A stretch of DNA of 64,000 nucleotides from assembly GCF_004348985.1 (NCBI RefSeq), contig NZ_SMKW01000042.1:1-64000 (forward strand), read 5' to 3'. Shown here one piece after another: positions 43,101 through 51,769 of the stretch. This DNA comes from Saccharopolyspora elongata (GTDB taxonomy: Bacteria > Actinomycetota > Actinomycetes > Mycobacteriales > Pseudonocardiaceae). The position numbers and the translations under genes are program-made. How positions within the stretch are numbered: the first letter of the stretch is position 1; each line of letters starts with the position of its first letter. Under the pieces are notes generated by a model, which worked only from the letters and a program-made list of their open reading frames with translations, was not told where the DNA came from and made no database searches.

Positions 43101-44880
43101 GCTCGCGGAGGTCGTCGAGGCTCCGGTGCGCCCGGCGCACGACCGGCACCTGGCAATGCGGTTGCTGACGTTCGGGCGGCAGGCCCGCTTCGCGCGCGGC
43201 ATGTCGCCGGACGCCCTCGGACCCGCCATCGAAGGGCTGGAGCGGCTGGTCGCCGATTTCCGCTCGGGATCCAGCGACTTCCTGGCCAGCGACCTGGATC
43301 TGCTCGCGATGAACTACCGGCACCGCGACGATCTGGAGCGCGGCGACCGGCAGCGGGCGATCGAGACGAGCCTGGAAGCGCTTCGGGTGCGCGCCCGCGG
43401 CGTTCTGCTGCAGTCCAGCCCCGGCCGCGCGATGCACGCCGCGGCGGATGCGGCCGGCAGGGCCGTGCGCACCGCGCGCAGGTGCCTCGACGCGGAACGA
43501 CCGGAGTCCGCGATCCGGGCGCTGGAGCTGGGGCGCGGAATGGTGCTGCACGCCGCCACCACCGCGGCGAGCATGCCGGAGTTGTTGCGCGGCAACGGAA
43601 GTCCCGAGCTGGCGGATCGCTGGGAGGCCGAGGTCGACCACCAGCAGCCGTGGGACACCCATGCCGAGCGGACGGACCTGACCAAGAGCCCGCTGCCCAG
43701 CGACCTACGCCGCAAGGTGCTCCAAGCGCTCGAAGGCACTGACGCGGAAGAGAAACTGGTCTCGGCCACGGCGCTGGCCGACATCGGCGCGGCGCTGCGG
43801 GCACGGCAGACCCGGGCGTTGGTGTACCTGATCGAAAGGGAGGCGGTGCTGGTCACCGATCACGGGAGCATCCACCGGCTCCCCTGCCCGCAGCTGTCCG
43901 AGCACCACGAGGCGGCCCGGCACTTCGACCTGCTGCAGCAAGAACTCGCCAGCGTCGGCGCAGCGGCGCAGCAGCCGTGGCAGGCCGCGCTGGAGGCTGT
44001 GTGCGACTGGGCGTGGGAGGCCGCTCTCGAACCCCTCCTGGAGTGGCTCGACGACCCCGGCACGCCCCGGATCGTGCTGGTGCCGACCGGGAAGTTCACC
44101 GTCGTGCCGTGGCACGCGGCCCGCCGCCGGGCACCGGCCGGCGACATCCGCTACGCCTGCCAGGACGTCGTCATCGCATACGCCGCCTCGGCGCGCCAGT
44201 TCGTGGAGGCGGCCCGCCGGCACCCGCGGCCCTGGCCGCACAAACCGGTCCTGGTGCGCACGCCCGAACTGCACTGGACCCGGCACGAACTCGGGCACAT
44301 CCACGACTCCCACTACCCGGACGGCAGCTACCTCGGCCGCCCGGGCCCGCGCCGCCGCTCGGTGCCGACGCCGGAGGACGTCCTGGCCGCGCTGCCGGGC
44401 GCGTCGCTGCTGCACCTGAGCTGCCACGCCGATCAGGCCGAGATCCCGGTCGAATCCGCGCTGCGGCTCGGCGCGGGCCGGGCCCTGCCGGTGCGCGACA
44501 TCCTGCGCCAGCACCACGAGAGCGGACCGCACGCCGCGCTGGTCGTGCTCGCCGCCTGCGCCAGCGACCTGACCATCCGCGCGCACGACGAGGTCCTGAC
44601 CCTGGCCACGGCGTTCCTCGCCGCGGGAGCCAGCGGCGTGGTCGGCACCAAGTGGGAGATCGACGACCTGGCCACGGCGATGTTCATGATCGTGTTCCAC
44701 CACCACCTGAACACGAGCCACCCCGACCCGGCGGGGGCCCTGCGCGCCGCCCAGCTGTGGATGCTCGACCCCGACCGCCGACCGATCCCGGGGGCACCGG
44801 CGGAACTGACCGAGCACTTCGCGGAAATCGACCCGACGCCACCGATGCGCTGGGCGGCATTCACCTACCACGGCCGCTGA
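40141..44880 (+). CDS. TPR-repeat CHAT-domain protease
   Basis: A 1579-residue cytoplasmic protein. Residues 1-~1200 are helical, TPR-like; the first ~620 contain an internal duplication (from residue 8 and again from 332, offset ~324), e.g. IPPLYDLCLAHLLRA versus ILPLYQLALAHSLRG. Residues ~1220-1579 form a CHAT domain, a caspase-like peptidase: the dyad is His1429 in LLHLSCHAD and Cys1473 in VVLAACAS, followed by GASGVVGTKWEIDD. CHAT proteases act in bacterial defence and cell-death systems, often triggered by partners. ATG 40141 is 8 bases after GGGAGCAAGG. The next gene starts 71 bases downstream on the same strand. Confidence 0.9.
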   Translation: MSEVPAELTEAIAALREELQGDLSDEQRYYASIQLVELLLQRDELDGAEPTEAIAIADWLAGAFDEHSPARIPPLYDLCLAHLLRAAHHGEDDLRAAAGYWRQLRALLTAEHPGRAEICARSALIIADAVVRLADPADFAAAIADLDIAIDELPDGDLRRGAVLTRAQLWAARFRTLGGDDDDHRRAVAAFTESLVWPEVQFRDVCHRELALLILLKDLPPASRRAELTDEQFGQLVNGLPKSELRAVRGHLDALSAELIATPDVAAARVGVVLAQGPETTPQDWDVLAADLGTLIEHAPDGDPGRYRSVVLRAAFSSDPPPAVPVPRLAELDEAIGALRRKVISALDAESVTGDLLAISALLLERAALTDGDPTRTIEIATSMAALHDHETILPLYQLALAHSLRGDLRLAVDLLRELRPLLTAGAPGSAEIFARSGMIIAKLVADSDEPDHVDEAIADLDTALPGLAEGELRRRAAMARATMQLARFTMLGGGEDDRQNAIATFEEALQRTDISTRLRDTCHTGIAFLALSKNLPTEHRQQRLGVDQLDEIVGYLDEAELPTARRHLAAVSADASSPELAALRLLVWARNTDEKQDLAAALDDLATVSEDDGDGALTAAELEAIRAVKSALAGDDADRLISAATAGLPFESPVRLLVTMQRLSAEGVPGLSTEEMAELVGWQEQQVNAMPNDDPERAEALAGLAGALLTQARRDGEVPADALARIRALAEEVVREYPSDNIAAGFSHTLLAFDEKAEVDLESVEETLGHIQRATELLPAEHEMRMDFGPTLGSMLLVRFALTGNREDVEAAGYYAPDGSSLANLINDVSARVAESSIGEPDVVLRDLRPALEGFVPEDRIRWIARITASVRLLGMVPLYRELLPTAEQLDSLADGVDEVTAGLEPEVQARVSDGIALVRELRRRTAGRFTGKIDLDGAREALDAARRLPRARADYATENIGAASLCMSFGLVSGDLELADYGLEVLAEVVEAPVRPAHDRHLAMRLLTFGRQARFARGMSPDALGPAIEGLERLVADFRSGSSDFLASDLDLLAMNYRHRDDLERGDRQRAIETSLEALRVRARGVLLQSSPGRAMHAAADAAGRAVRTARRCLDAERPESAIRALELGRGMVLHAATTAASMPELLRGNGSPELADRWEAEVDHQQPWDTHAERTDLTKSPLPSDLRRKVLQALEGTDAEEKLVSATALADIGAALRARQTRALVYLIEREAVLVTDHGSIHRLPCPQLSEHHEAARHFDLLQQELASVGAAAQQPWQAALEAVCDWAWEAALEPLLEWLDDPGTPRIVLVPTGKFTVVPWHAARRRAPAGDIRYACQDVVIAYAASARQFVEAARRHPRPWPHKPVLVRTPELHWTRHELGHIHDSHYPDGSYLGRPGPRRRSVPTPEDVLAALPGASLLHLSCHADQAEIPVESALRLGAGRALPVRDILRQHHESGPHAALVVLAACASDLTIRAHDEVLTLATAFLAAGASGVVGTKWEIDDLATAMFMIVFHHHLNTSHPDPAGALRAAQLWMLDPDRRPIPGAPAELTEHFAEIDPTPPMRWAAFTYHGR

Positions 44881-44951
44881 ACGTCCACTATGGACCACCG
44901 TCGGCGATGGCAGACTGACGGTTGCTCGGGCGAAGCGGCGGATAGGATGGC

Positions 44952-46656
44952 GTGGTGTCTGCGCTGAAGTGGGATGACCTGCTGATCGGGGAGCCGGGCA
45001 GGCAGTGGCGAACCGTCTCGACGGCCCGGCGAGTGCTGGTGGTCGTGCACAACGTCACCGCGCCACGCGACTGCTCGACGTGGTCCCGCTCTGGGCCGGC
45101 GACCCACGCATCCAGACGGTGTTCACCTGCATCGGATCCAGCGCTTTCACCACCGGCACCGCGGAATTCCTCGCCGGTCGCGAGATCACGCCGGTCGACT
45201 GGGAGACGGCCACCTCGGACTCCTTCGACCTCGCCGTGTCGGCCAGCTACGGCGGACCGCAGCACGAAATCCGCGCACCATTGATCGTTCTGCCCCACGG
45301 AATGGGCTACAATAAATTCTTGGAATCCAAGAATCCAAGAATCCAAGAATCCAAGAATCCAAGAATCCAAGAATCCAAGAATCCAAGAATCCGGTTTTCG
45401 GTCTTTCCGATGCGTGGTTGCTGCACGACGGTGAGCTCGTCCCGTCGGTAGCGGTGCTGTCGCACCACGAGCAGCGCGACCGGCTGGCGCGGTACTGCCC
45501 GGCCGCCCTCGAAGCGGCGCTGGTGGCGGGCGATCCCTGCTTCGACCGGATGCTGGCGGGCCGCCCGCTGCGCGACGCCTACCGGCACCGCTTCGGGATC
45601 AGGCCGGAACAGCGCTGCGTTGTCGTCTCGTCGACCTGGGGCGGCGCTTCCTTGTTCGGGCAGCACCCGTCGCTGGTGCTCCGCCTCGCCCGGGAGCTGC
45701 CGCTGGACGAGTACCGCATCGTCGTCGCGCTGCACCCGAACATCTGGCACGGGCATTCGCCGTGGCAGGTCCGCATGTGGCTCGCCGAATGCGCCCGCGC
45801 CGGAGTGGTGGTGCTGCCGCCGGAGGAAGGCTGGCGCGCGGCGCTGGTCGCCGCGGATGTCACCATCGGCGACCACGGTTCGGTGACGTTCTACTCCGCC
45901 GCGCTCGGCACACCGGTCCTGCTGGCGGCCTGGCCGGAAGAAACGGTCGATGCGGCTTCCCCGATCGCCGCCCTGCTGCGCACGGCACCGCGGTTCGACG
46001 AACACGCCGCGCTGCTGGAGCAGCTGGAGGACGCGATCGGCGACCATTCGGCCGCGCGATACGCGGACATCACCGAGCTGGCCACGTCAGCTCCGGGAGA
46101 GTCGGCCGCTTTACTGCGCGCCGAGGTCTACACCCGCCTGGAACTGGAAGAACCCGCCGCTCCAGCGGATTCCGCGGCCGTCCCACTGCCCGCAGTGGAC
46201 GTCCCGACGGTCGGCAGCCAACTGGTGCGGCTGCGGCTGGACGAGCACGGCGCGTCGGCCGTCCGCTTCCCCGCCGCCGCGTTGGACTCGATTCGCGACG
46301 GCATCCTGGTGACGGACTCGGCCGAGCCGGACCGCCGCTGGCTGGAGCTCGCCGAGGTGCTCGTCGACGACGACCGGCACGACGATCCCCTGGCGTGGAT
46401 CCGTCCGTCACTGGCCAGGCTCCCCGGCTGTCTGCTGGGCGCGACCCGGGACCGCGCCGGTGCGTGGATCGTCACCGGCACCGACCTGCCGGTGGTGCGC
46501 TGGCGCGGTGCCGACGACCTCGGGCCGGTCTGCGCCGCCCTCGTGCACGCCTGGCTGTGCGCCGACAGGTCGTTGCGGGATCTACCTGAGCTGACCCGAA
46601 TCCGGCTCGGCCGCCGGATCGAGCCGATCCGGCTCGAAGTGCGCGCTCAGGACTGA
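44952..46656 (+). pseudogene. CDP-glycerol glycerophosphotransferase-like gene, out of frame at two places (possibly phase-variable)
   Basis: Three frames make one ~567-residue protein: VLVVVHNVTA, then TRLLDVVPLWAGDPRIQTVF to PHGMGYNKFL, then VFGLSDAWLLHDGELVPSV to the end. The C-terminal part has a GT-B-like region with HPNIWHGHSPWQV and ADVTIGDHGSVTFYSAALG, as in CDP-glycerol glycerophosphotransferases and nucleotide-sugar epimerases. Break 1, at 45062-45065, is a single missing base in GCG(G)CC. Break 2 falls in an 8-bp tandem array at 45323-45392: one unit fewer, or two more, would join the frames. It follows the CHAT gene and converges with the NB-ARC gene with 10 bases of overlap. Product function is unknown. 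Confidence 0.75.
45323..45392. repeat. Coding tandem repeat, GAATCCAA x 8.75
   Basis: Eight perfect copies of the octamer GAATCCAA followed by GAATCC. Base composition (A/T-rich) is unlike the surrounding gene. Each group of three units encodes KNPRIQES with no stop in any frame, so unit number changes the frame without creating a stop inside the array. Upstream coding sequence enters in frame 2 and the downstream homologous part continues in frame 1, so 8.75 copies is an OFF state; 7.75 copies would be in frame. Confidence 0.95.
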
Positions 46657-48728
46657 TCCTCGTCGAGCCGGCCCTGCACCCGCTGCGCGAGTTCGGCAAA
46701 ACCCCGCATCCGGCACAGCGCCAGGGCATCCATGAAGTGCTGCCGCGCAGCCGCCGCATCACCGGCCGCGTGCGCGTTCTCGCCGAAGAAGAGCAGGATC
46801 TGCGCCCGGTCGAAGTGCTTGTGGTGAGCGGTCATGTACGCCAGGGCCGAGATCAGGTCGGCTTCCGAGTCGGCGTACCGGCGGAGCTCGGTGTGCCGCT
46901 TCCCGCGCCACATCCTGGTTTTCGCCGCGTTGTAACCCTCGCCGAGTTCCTCGAACGCGCCGAGCGCCTGGTCGAGCAACCGCACACCGGCCTCGGGCTC
47001 ATCGACAGAGCCCAGGTGCATCCGCGCCAGCGCCGTGCGCCGCGGATCGTCCAGCACCTCAGCCATCTCCAGGTTCCGCCGCAAGGCGGTCCGCGCTTCG
47101 CCGCGGTCACCCTGGTCCCGCAGGCTGATGCCGAGCGATTCCACAGCGGTGGCGGCCAGGTCGACACGCTCACTCTGGCGAGCCAGCTCCTCGCCTTCGG
47201 CGAACAGCGTCGCCGCCTTGTCGTATTCGCCCCGGGTCCGGAAGGCGAATCCGCGCTGGACAACGGCGAGTCCCTTAGCGAAGGTCAAGTCGCGCTCGAC
47301 GGCCACCTCGGCGGCGTTCTTGTTGAGGACGTCCATGTCCTCGACGTACTTGGCCTGCTCCTGAAACGGCCACAACGCCACGGCCAGCTGGCAAAGCTGC
47401 TCGCTGCCGCTGCTGTGAAGCCCGCGGGCGACGGCGAGTACATTTGCCCGCTCGGCGTCCAGCCAACCCCATCCATCGCCGCTGCTGTCGGCCAGCTCGG
47501 CGAGCAGTTCCGGCCACAACTTCTCCAGCCAACCGCGCTTGGGCTGCACCGCGTGGCCGGCGGCGATGGCTTTACGCAGGTAGAACTCTTCGAACCGGAC
47601 TCGCATCGCGGCGGCATCGGGGAAACGGGCGCGGGCGTGCTCGCGGATCAGGCTGTAGGCGAAGTAGCGGTCCTCTCCGACTTCCCGGACGAGGTGCGCG
47701 GCGCACAACCGGTCCAGCGCATCCTGAACGTCCTCCTCGTCGAAGGCGACGGCGACCGACAACGCCGCCAGGCTCACATCACCCGTTCCAGGATGCTGCC
47801 CGAACGCCGCGTACACCTGCTGGGCACGCTCGTCGAGACGCCCCACAGCGGTGTTGAAAACTGCCAGCACCGACAGGTTCTCGTCGCGGGACAGCGCAGC
47901 CAGGCGCCTGCCTTCCCGCGAGAGTTCCCGCACCCACCGGGCCACCGGCCGGTCCGGGAACTCCACCAGCAGCGAAGCGGCAACGCACAGCGCGGTGGTC
48001 TGGCCTTCGCACAGGCCGATCAACTCGTCGACCTGCTCAGATTCCCGTGCCAGATCCCGGGTCTCGCCGACGATCCGGAACACGAGCAGCCGCGCGGACT
48101 CCGCCGACAACGGGTCGAGCGGAACGAACTCGGCTCCATCGCGCGCCCGCAACGCGCCCAGCGAACGCGCCTCGGTCACCAGCACAGCCGAATTGCCCAT
48201 CCCCGGCAGCAAAGCACGGACCTGAGCCGCGCTGATCGCATCGTCGATCACGACCGCCACGCGCTTGTCGGTGCTCCACGACCGATAGAGGGCGGCACGA
48301 CCGTCCAATGTCGCCGGGATCTGGTCCCGCGCGTAACCCACGCCGAGGAGCCAGTTGTGCAACGCCTCGCTCTCCAGGCCTGTTTCGCGTGTTCCGGCAG
48401 TCAAGGAGGCGTAGAACAAGCCGTCCTGGTAGTGCTTGCCATACTCGTGAATCCACTGGTAGGCCGTCGCGCTCTTACCGCCGCCGGGATCGCCGCGGAG
48501 CACGACGAGGCCCGGCCGCTGGTGATCCCGGGCCTCGCAGGGCCGGAGGAACTTGGTGATCTCCGCCAGCTGCCGTTCGTTGTTCGTGTAGAACCGGCTC
48601 GGCGGCGGAACCTGGCGTGGCGGCGCCTTGGGGCTGCTCGGCGCGTACTGGTAGACGTCACCGTAGATATCGCGCGCCTGCACGACGGCATCCGCCGTGC
48701 CGTCGAACCGATTGCCGCCGTCGGCCAT
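46647..48728 (-). CDS. STAND NTPase: NB-ARC domain with TPR repeats
   Basis: A 693-residue signal-transduction ATPase. Residues 7-28 hold a short motif VVQARDIYGDVY ahead of a Pro-rich linker. The NB-ARC has Walker A GDPGGGKS (79-86), Walker B VAVVIDD and sensor region GNSAVLVTEARS, then a winged-helix region near 330 and TPR repeats from about residue 470 (RGEYDKAATLFAEGEELARQ). Such proteins oligomerise on ligand binding and activate effectors. The motif before the NTPase resembles short amyloid-type signalling motifs described for bacterial NLR-like proteins. ATG 48728 has GAGGGG eight bases upstream. Its 3' end overlaps the neighbouring gene by ten bases. Confidence 0.88.
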   Translation of the reverse strand: MADGGNRFDGTADAVVQARDIYGDVYQYAPSSPKAPPRQVPPPSRFYTNNERQLAEITKFLRPCEARDHQRPGLVVLRGDPGGGKSATAYQWIHEYGKHYQDGLFYASLTAGTRETGLESEALHNWLLGVGYARDQIPATLDGRAALYRSWSTDKRVAVVIDDAISAAQVRALLPGMGNSAVLVTEARSLGALRARDGAEFVPLDPLSAESARLLVFRIVGETRDLARESEQVDELIGLCEGQTTALCVAASLLVEFPDRPVARWVRELSREGRRLAALSRDENLSVLAVFNTAVGRLDERAQQVYAAFGQHPGTGDVSLAALSVAVAFDEEDVQDALDRLCAAHLVREVGEDRYFAYSLIREHARARFPDAAAMRVRFEEFYLRKAIAAGHAVQPKRGWLEKLWPELLAELADSSGDGWGWLDAERANVLAVARGLHSSGSEQLCQLAVALWPFQEQAKYVEDMDVLNKNAAEVAVERDLTFAKGLAVVQRGFAFRTRGEYDKAATLFAEGEELARQSERVDLAATAVESLGISLRDQGDRGEARTALRRNLEMAEVLDDPRRTALARMHLGSVDEPEAGVRLLDQALGAFEELGEGYNAAKTRMWRGKRHTELRRYADSEADLISALAYMTAHHKHFDRAQILLFFGENAHAAGDAAAARQHFMDALALCRMRGFAELAQRVQGRLDEDQS

Positions 48729-48820
48729 CGTCCGCTCCCCTCCCGCCGAGATCACCCGGGCCAGGGTAACGCTTCGTGATGGCCGACATCCGGCATGTCA
48801 CGGACTTCCCGCGGCGGCCG

Positions 48821-49267
48821 TCAGAAGTCGACGGCGGTGCGGTCGTCGACGCGCGCCACCGATTCCTGCGCGAACCGCTTCTTGTACTCCTCCCGGATGC
48901 CCTCGATCTTCGGGTCGTTCGCGTCGTACTCGGCGACCGGGTACAGCAGGACCAGCTCGAACGACTTCTCCCGCTCGATCACGCCATGCGCGTCGCGGTA
49001 CTGCCCGTACCCGTCCTGCACCGTCAGCCCCGTCGGGAACTGCGGCGTGACGACCTCGTCGACGAACGCGTGGAACTGCTCGTCCGACACCGGCTCGCCG
49101 CCGCCGGGCATGGCGGTGCCGAAGAACAGGCTGGTCTCCAGGTACGCCGCGCCGGCCCGCTCGGACGGCGCCCCGTCGCCGAGGGCGCCGTAGGCCACCG
49201 GGCCACCCACTCCGATGAGCCCGGCGGCCAGCACTGCGGCGGTCAGGCGAACAGGCGACTTGATCAT
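48821..49267 (-). CDS. DUF3574 domain-containing secreted or lipid-anchored protein
   Basis: A 148-residue protein: signal peptide/anchor at residues 1-~28 (RLTAAVLAAGLIGVGG), then the DUF3574 domain with LETSLFFGTAMPGG, FVDEVVTPQFPTGLTVQDGY and VIEREKSFELVLLYP. It has no Cys for a lipobox, so it is exported or membrane-anchored. Function is unknown. The start at 49267 places the signal peptide at the N-terminus. Confidence 0.75.
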   Translation of the reverse strand: MIKSPVRLTAAVLAAGLIGVGGPVAYGALGDGAPSERAGAAYLETSLFFGTAMPGGGEPVSDEQFHAFVDEVVTPQFPTGLTVQDGYGQYRDAHGVIEREKSFELVLLYPVAEYDANDPKIEGIREEYKKRFAQESVARVDDRTAVDF

Positions 49268-49340
49268 CCGGGCTCTCCATCCACAGTGGATAAACGGGTC
49301 GACCGGAGGATATCGGCCCGGATGCACGGGCGCACCGCGA

Positions 49341-50102
49341 CTATTCGGCCTTCGCGAGGAAGGTCTCGATGCTGGTGGCGAGGGCGACCGGGGTCTCGTC
49401 GATCGCGTAGTGGCCGGCGTTGCGCAGGACGTCCAGCTCGCAGCCGGGGTACGACCGCTGGAACGTCTCGCGCATCGTCGACTCGCCGAGCGCCGGGTCG
49501 TGCTCGCCGACGATGACCTTGACCGGCAGCTCGCGGCCGTCGATCTCGGCCTGGAAGTCGGCCTTGGCCCACGCCGACAGGTAGTCGCCGAAGGCCCGCG
49601 GATCAGAGGAGTCCAGCGAGTGGCGCACCATCGCGTCCAGCCACACCCCGGTCAGCCGGTTGCCGGTGGTGAAGTCGATGATGGCCCGCCGGTTCCCGGC
49701 GTCGGCGGCGGCGCCCGAGAACAGCGCCCAGCCCTGTTCGTCGAACGGCACACCGCCGGCGGGCACCGGCGAAACGCCCACCATGGCGCGAACCCGATCG
49801 GGTGCGTCGGCCAGGACGCGCTGCATGACGGCGCCGCCCATCGAATGGCCGACCAACGAGAACCGGTCGAAGCCGAGCTCGTCGGCGAGCGCGAGCACGT
49901 CCCCGGCGGCCTCTTCGAGCGTGTGCGCACCGGGTTCGCCGACCCGGCCGCCGTACCCGCGGTAGTCCGGGAAGACGTACCGGAAACGGGTGCCGTCCAA
50001 GTGCGGCTGCAACGGCCGCCAAGCACGGCCCGAACCGAACCAACCGTGCAGCGCGATGACCGGGTGCTCCCCGACGCCGACTTCCTCACGCCCAGCAGGC
50101 AT
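49341..50102 (-). CDS. Alpha/beta hydrolase
   Basis: A 253-residue hydrolase with HGWFGSGRAWRPL (oxyanion), nucleophile elbow GHSMGG near residue 88, acid in VGEHDPALG and His in RNAGHYAIDETP. It resembles the BioH/proline-iminopeptidase-like group of small esterases. ATG 50102 is five bases after GGAGG; an in-frame start 12 codons earlier is also possible. It is on the same strand as the permease, 81 bases downstream of its stop. Confidence 0.82.
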   Translation of the reverse strand: MPAGREEVGVGEHPVIALHGWFGSGRAWRPLQPHLDGTRFRYVFPDYRGYGGRVGEPGAHTLEEAAGDVLALADELGFDRFSLVGHSMGGAVMQRVLADAPDRVRAMVGVSPVPAGGVPFDEQGWALFSGAAADAGNRRAIIDFTTGNRLTGVWLDAMVRHSLDSSDPRAFGDYLSAWAKADFQAEIDGRELPVKVIVGEHDPALGESTMRETFQRSYPGCELDVLRNAGHYAIDETPVALATSIETFLAKAE

Positions 50103-50183
50103 TCCCACCTCCAACGGAGAAGTTCCGGACACCAGCATGGCGCACCGGTCAACCTCGGGCGGCCCGGCGCGCCGTCGGCGGAT

Positions 50184-51602
50184 TCAGCTGGCGGGGTGGG
50201 ATTTCCGGCGTTGCCGCAGCACTCCGACGGTCACCGCGACTGCCGCCACCGCCATGGTGAGCAGCAACGATCGCCGGGTCGATGGGTCGAAGGCCAGCAG
50301 GGCGAACAGCGCCACCAGCGCCGCGATCACGCCCCACGACAGGTACGGGTAGCCCCACATGCGCACCTGGAGGCCGCGGCCCTCGCGCGCCGCCCTGGCG
50401 CGGCTGCGCAGCTGCGTCGCCGCGATGCACAGGTAGAGCAGGATGATCACCGAGCCGCTGGAGTCCACCAGGAAGTCGAAAACCGCCGCCGTGCTGACGA
50501 AGTAGTTCGCCCCGGCGGTGATCAGCCCGGCCAGCGCCACCAGCAGCACCGCCGGAACCGGCACGCCCGCGGAGTTCGAGCGCGCGAGCAGGCGCGGTGC
50601 GTCGCCGTTGCCGGCGAGCGCGAACATCATGCGCGACGCCGTGTAGATCCCGGAGTTCAGGCAGGACAGCACCGCCACGAGCACGACGATGTCCATGATC
50701 AGCCCGGCGTGCGGGATGCCCATCCGGTCGAGGACCGCGGAGTACGGGCTGTCGGTGATGCCGGCTTCGGCGTGCGGCAGCAGGGTGACGATCACGGCGA
50801 CCGAGCCGATGTAGAAGACGAGGATGCGGACCACCGTGGAGCGGATGGCCTTGCGCACGGCCTCCGCCGGGCGCTTCGCCTCGCCGGCGGCGATCGTGAC
50901 GACCTCGGCCCCGTTGAAGGCGAAGGTCACCACGAGCAGCGCGGGCAGCACCGCGTACCAGCCGTTCGGCGCGAATCCGCCCCGCTCGAACAGGTTCTGG
51001 CCGCCGGGCGCCTCGACGCCGGGCAGCAGTCCGGCGATCGCCAGCACGCCGAGCACCAGGAACCCGACGATCGCGATGACCTTGACCAGGGCGAACCAGA
51101 ACTCGACCTCGCCGTAGGCGCGCACCGCGACCAGGTTCGAGGCGGTCAGCACGACCATGAATGCCACGGCCGCGGCCCAGGCCGGGATCGCGGGCACCAG
51201 GCCGTGGAGCAGCCCGCCGCCGATCACCGCCTCGACGCCGACGGTGACGCACCACGCGTACGCGTAGAGCCAGCCGATGGCCAGGCCGCTCCAACTGCCG
51301 AACTCACGCGTGGCGTAGCTGGCGAACGAGCCGGTTCGTGGTGCCGCCACGGACAGTTCGGCGAGCATCCGCATGACCAGGATGACCAGCAGGCCCGAGA
51401 GCACGTAGGCCACCAGCGAGGCGGGCCCGGCCTTGTTCACGACGCTGCCGGTGCCGACGAACAGCCCGGCGCCGATCACGCCGCCGATCGCGATCATGCT
51501 CATCTGCCGGTCGCCGAGAGCGGCCCGCAGGCCCGGCGAGGATCCGGGGTCCCCGTCGGCTAGCGGCCGGGCCCGCCGGAGGGAAGTCGCGTCATCGGTC
51601 AT
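50184..51602 (-). CDS. Amino-acid permease, APC superfamily (GABA/AnsP type)
   Basis: A 472-residue transporter with 12 helices. The APC signature IAIGGVIGAGLFVGTG in helix 1 and LAELSVAAPRTGSFASYA in helix 2-3 are clear, with FNGAEVVTIAAGEAKRPAEAV in helix 6. It imports an amino acid by proton symport; specificity is not readable. GGAGGCGGG precedes ATG 51602. Its upstream region has a perfect 16-base GATC-type palindrome shared with the TetR-operon region, so it is probably controlled by the same TetR. Confidence 0.88.
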   Translation of the reverse strand: MTDDATSLRRARPLADGDPGSSPGLRAALGDRQMSMIAIGGVIGAGLFVGTGSVVNKAGPASLVAYVLSGLLVILVMRMLAELSVAAPRTGSFASYATREFGSWSGLAIGWLYAYAWCVTVGVEAVIGGGLLHGLVPAIPAWAAAVAFMVVLTASNLVAVRAYGEVEFWFALVKVIAIVGFLVLGVLAIAGLLPGVEAPGGQNLFERGGFAPNGWYAVLPALLVVTFAFNGAEVVTIAAGEAKRPAEAVRKAIRSTVVRILVFYIGSVAVIVTLLPHAEAGITDSPYSAVLDRMGIPHAGLIMDIVVLVAVLSCLNSGIYTASRMMFALAGNGDAPRLLARSNSAGVPVPAVLLVALAGLITAGANYFVSTAAVFDFLVDSSGSVIILLYLCIAATQLRSRARAAREGRGLQVRMWGYPYLSWGVIAALVALFALLAFDPSTRRSLLLTMAVAAVAVTVGVLRQRRKSHPAS

Positions 51603-51620
51603 CCCGCCTCCAAAGCTCGT

Positions 51621-51636
51621 TCGATCGATCGATCGA
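51621..51636. promoter_or_regulatory. Perfect palindrome TCGATCGATCGATCGA upstream of permease
   Basis: A 16-base palindrome in the spacer between the permease (minus) and TetR (plus) genes, 19 bases from the permease start. Related sequences occur at 51731-51745 and 52567-52592. It is probably an operator of the TetR protein at 51770; the alternative is a simple 4-base repeat. Confidence 0.55.
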
Positions 51637-51730
51637 GAGGTGCGTCGCACCGTAGTTCTCCCCCGATGCGGGGTCAAGAGGAGCGCGACGCGGGCGCACC
51701 GCTCCGCCGGCGGTACCGTGCAGGTCGGGC

Positions 51731-51745
51731 TGATCGATCAATCGA
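51731..51745. promoter_or_regulatory. GATC-rich operator half upstream of tetR
   Basis: TGATCGATCAATCGA is a degenerate copy of the palindrome at 51621-51636, 25 bases before the tetR start. Its position suits autoregulation. Confidence 0.45.
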
Positions 51746-51769
51746 CCGAGGAATCCGGAGCACGACGAG

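Noticed and set aside
45323..45392. CRISPR array
   Set aside because: Units are 8 bases with no spacers, lie in a coding region and have no cas genes nearby; it is a short tandem repeat.
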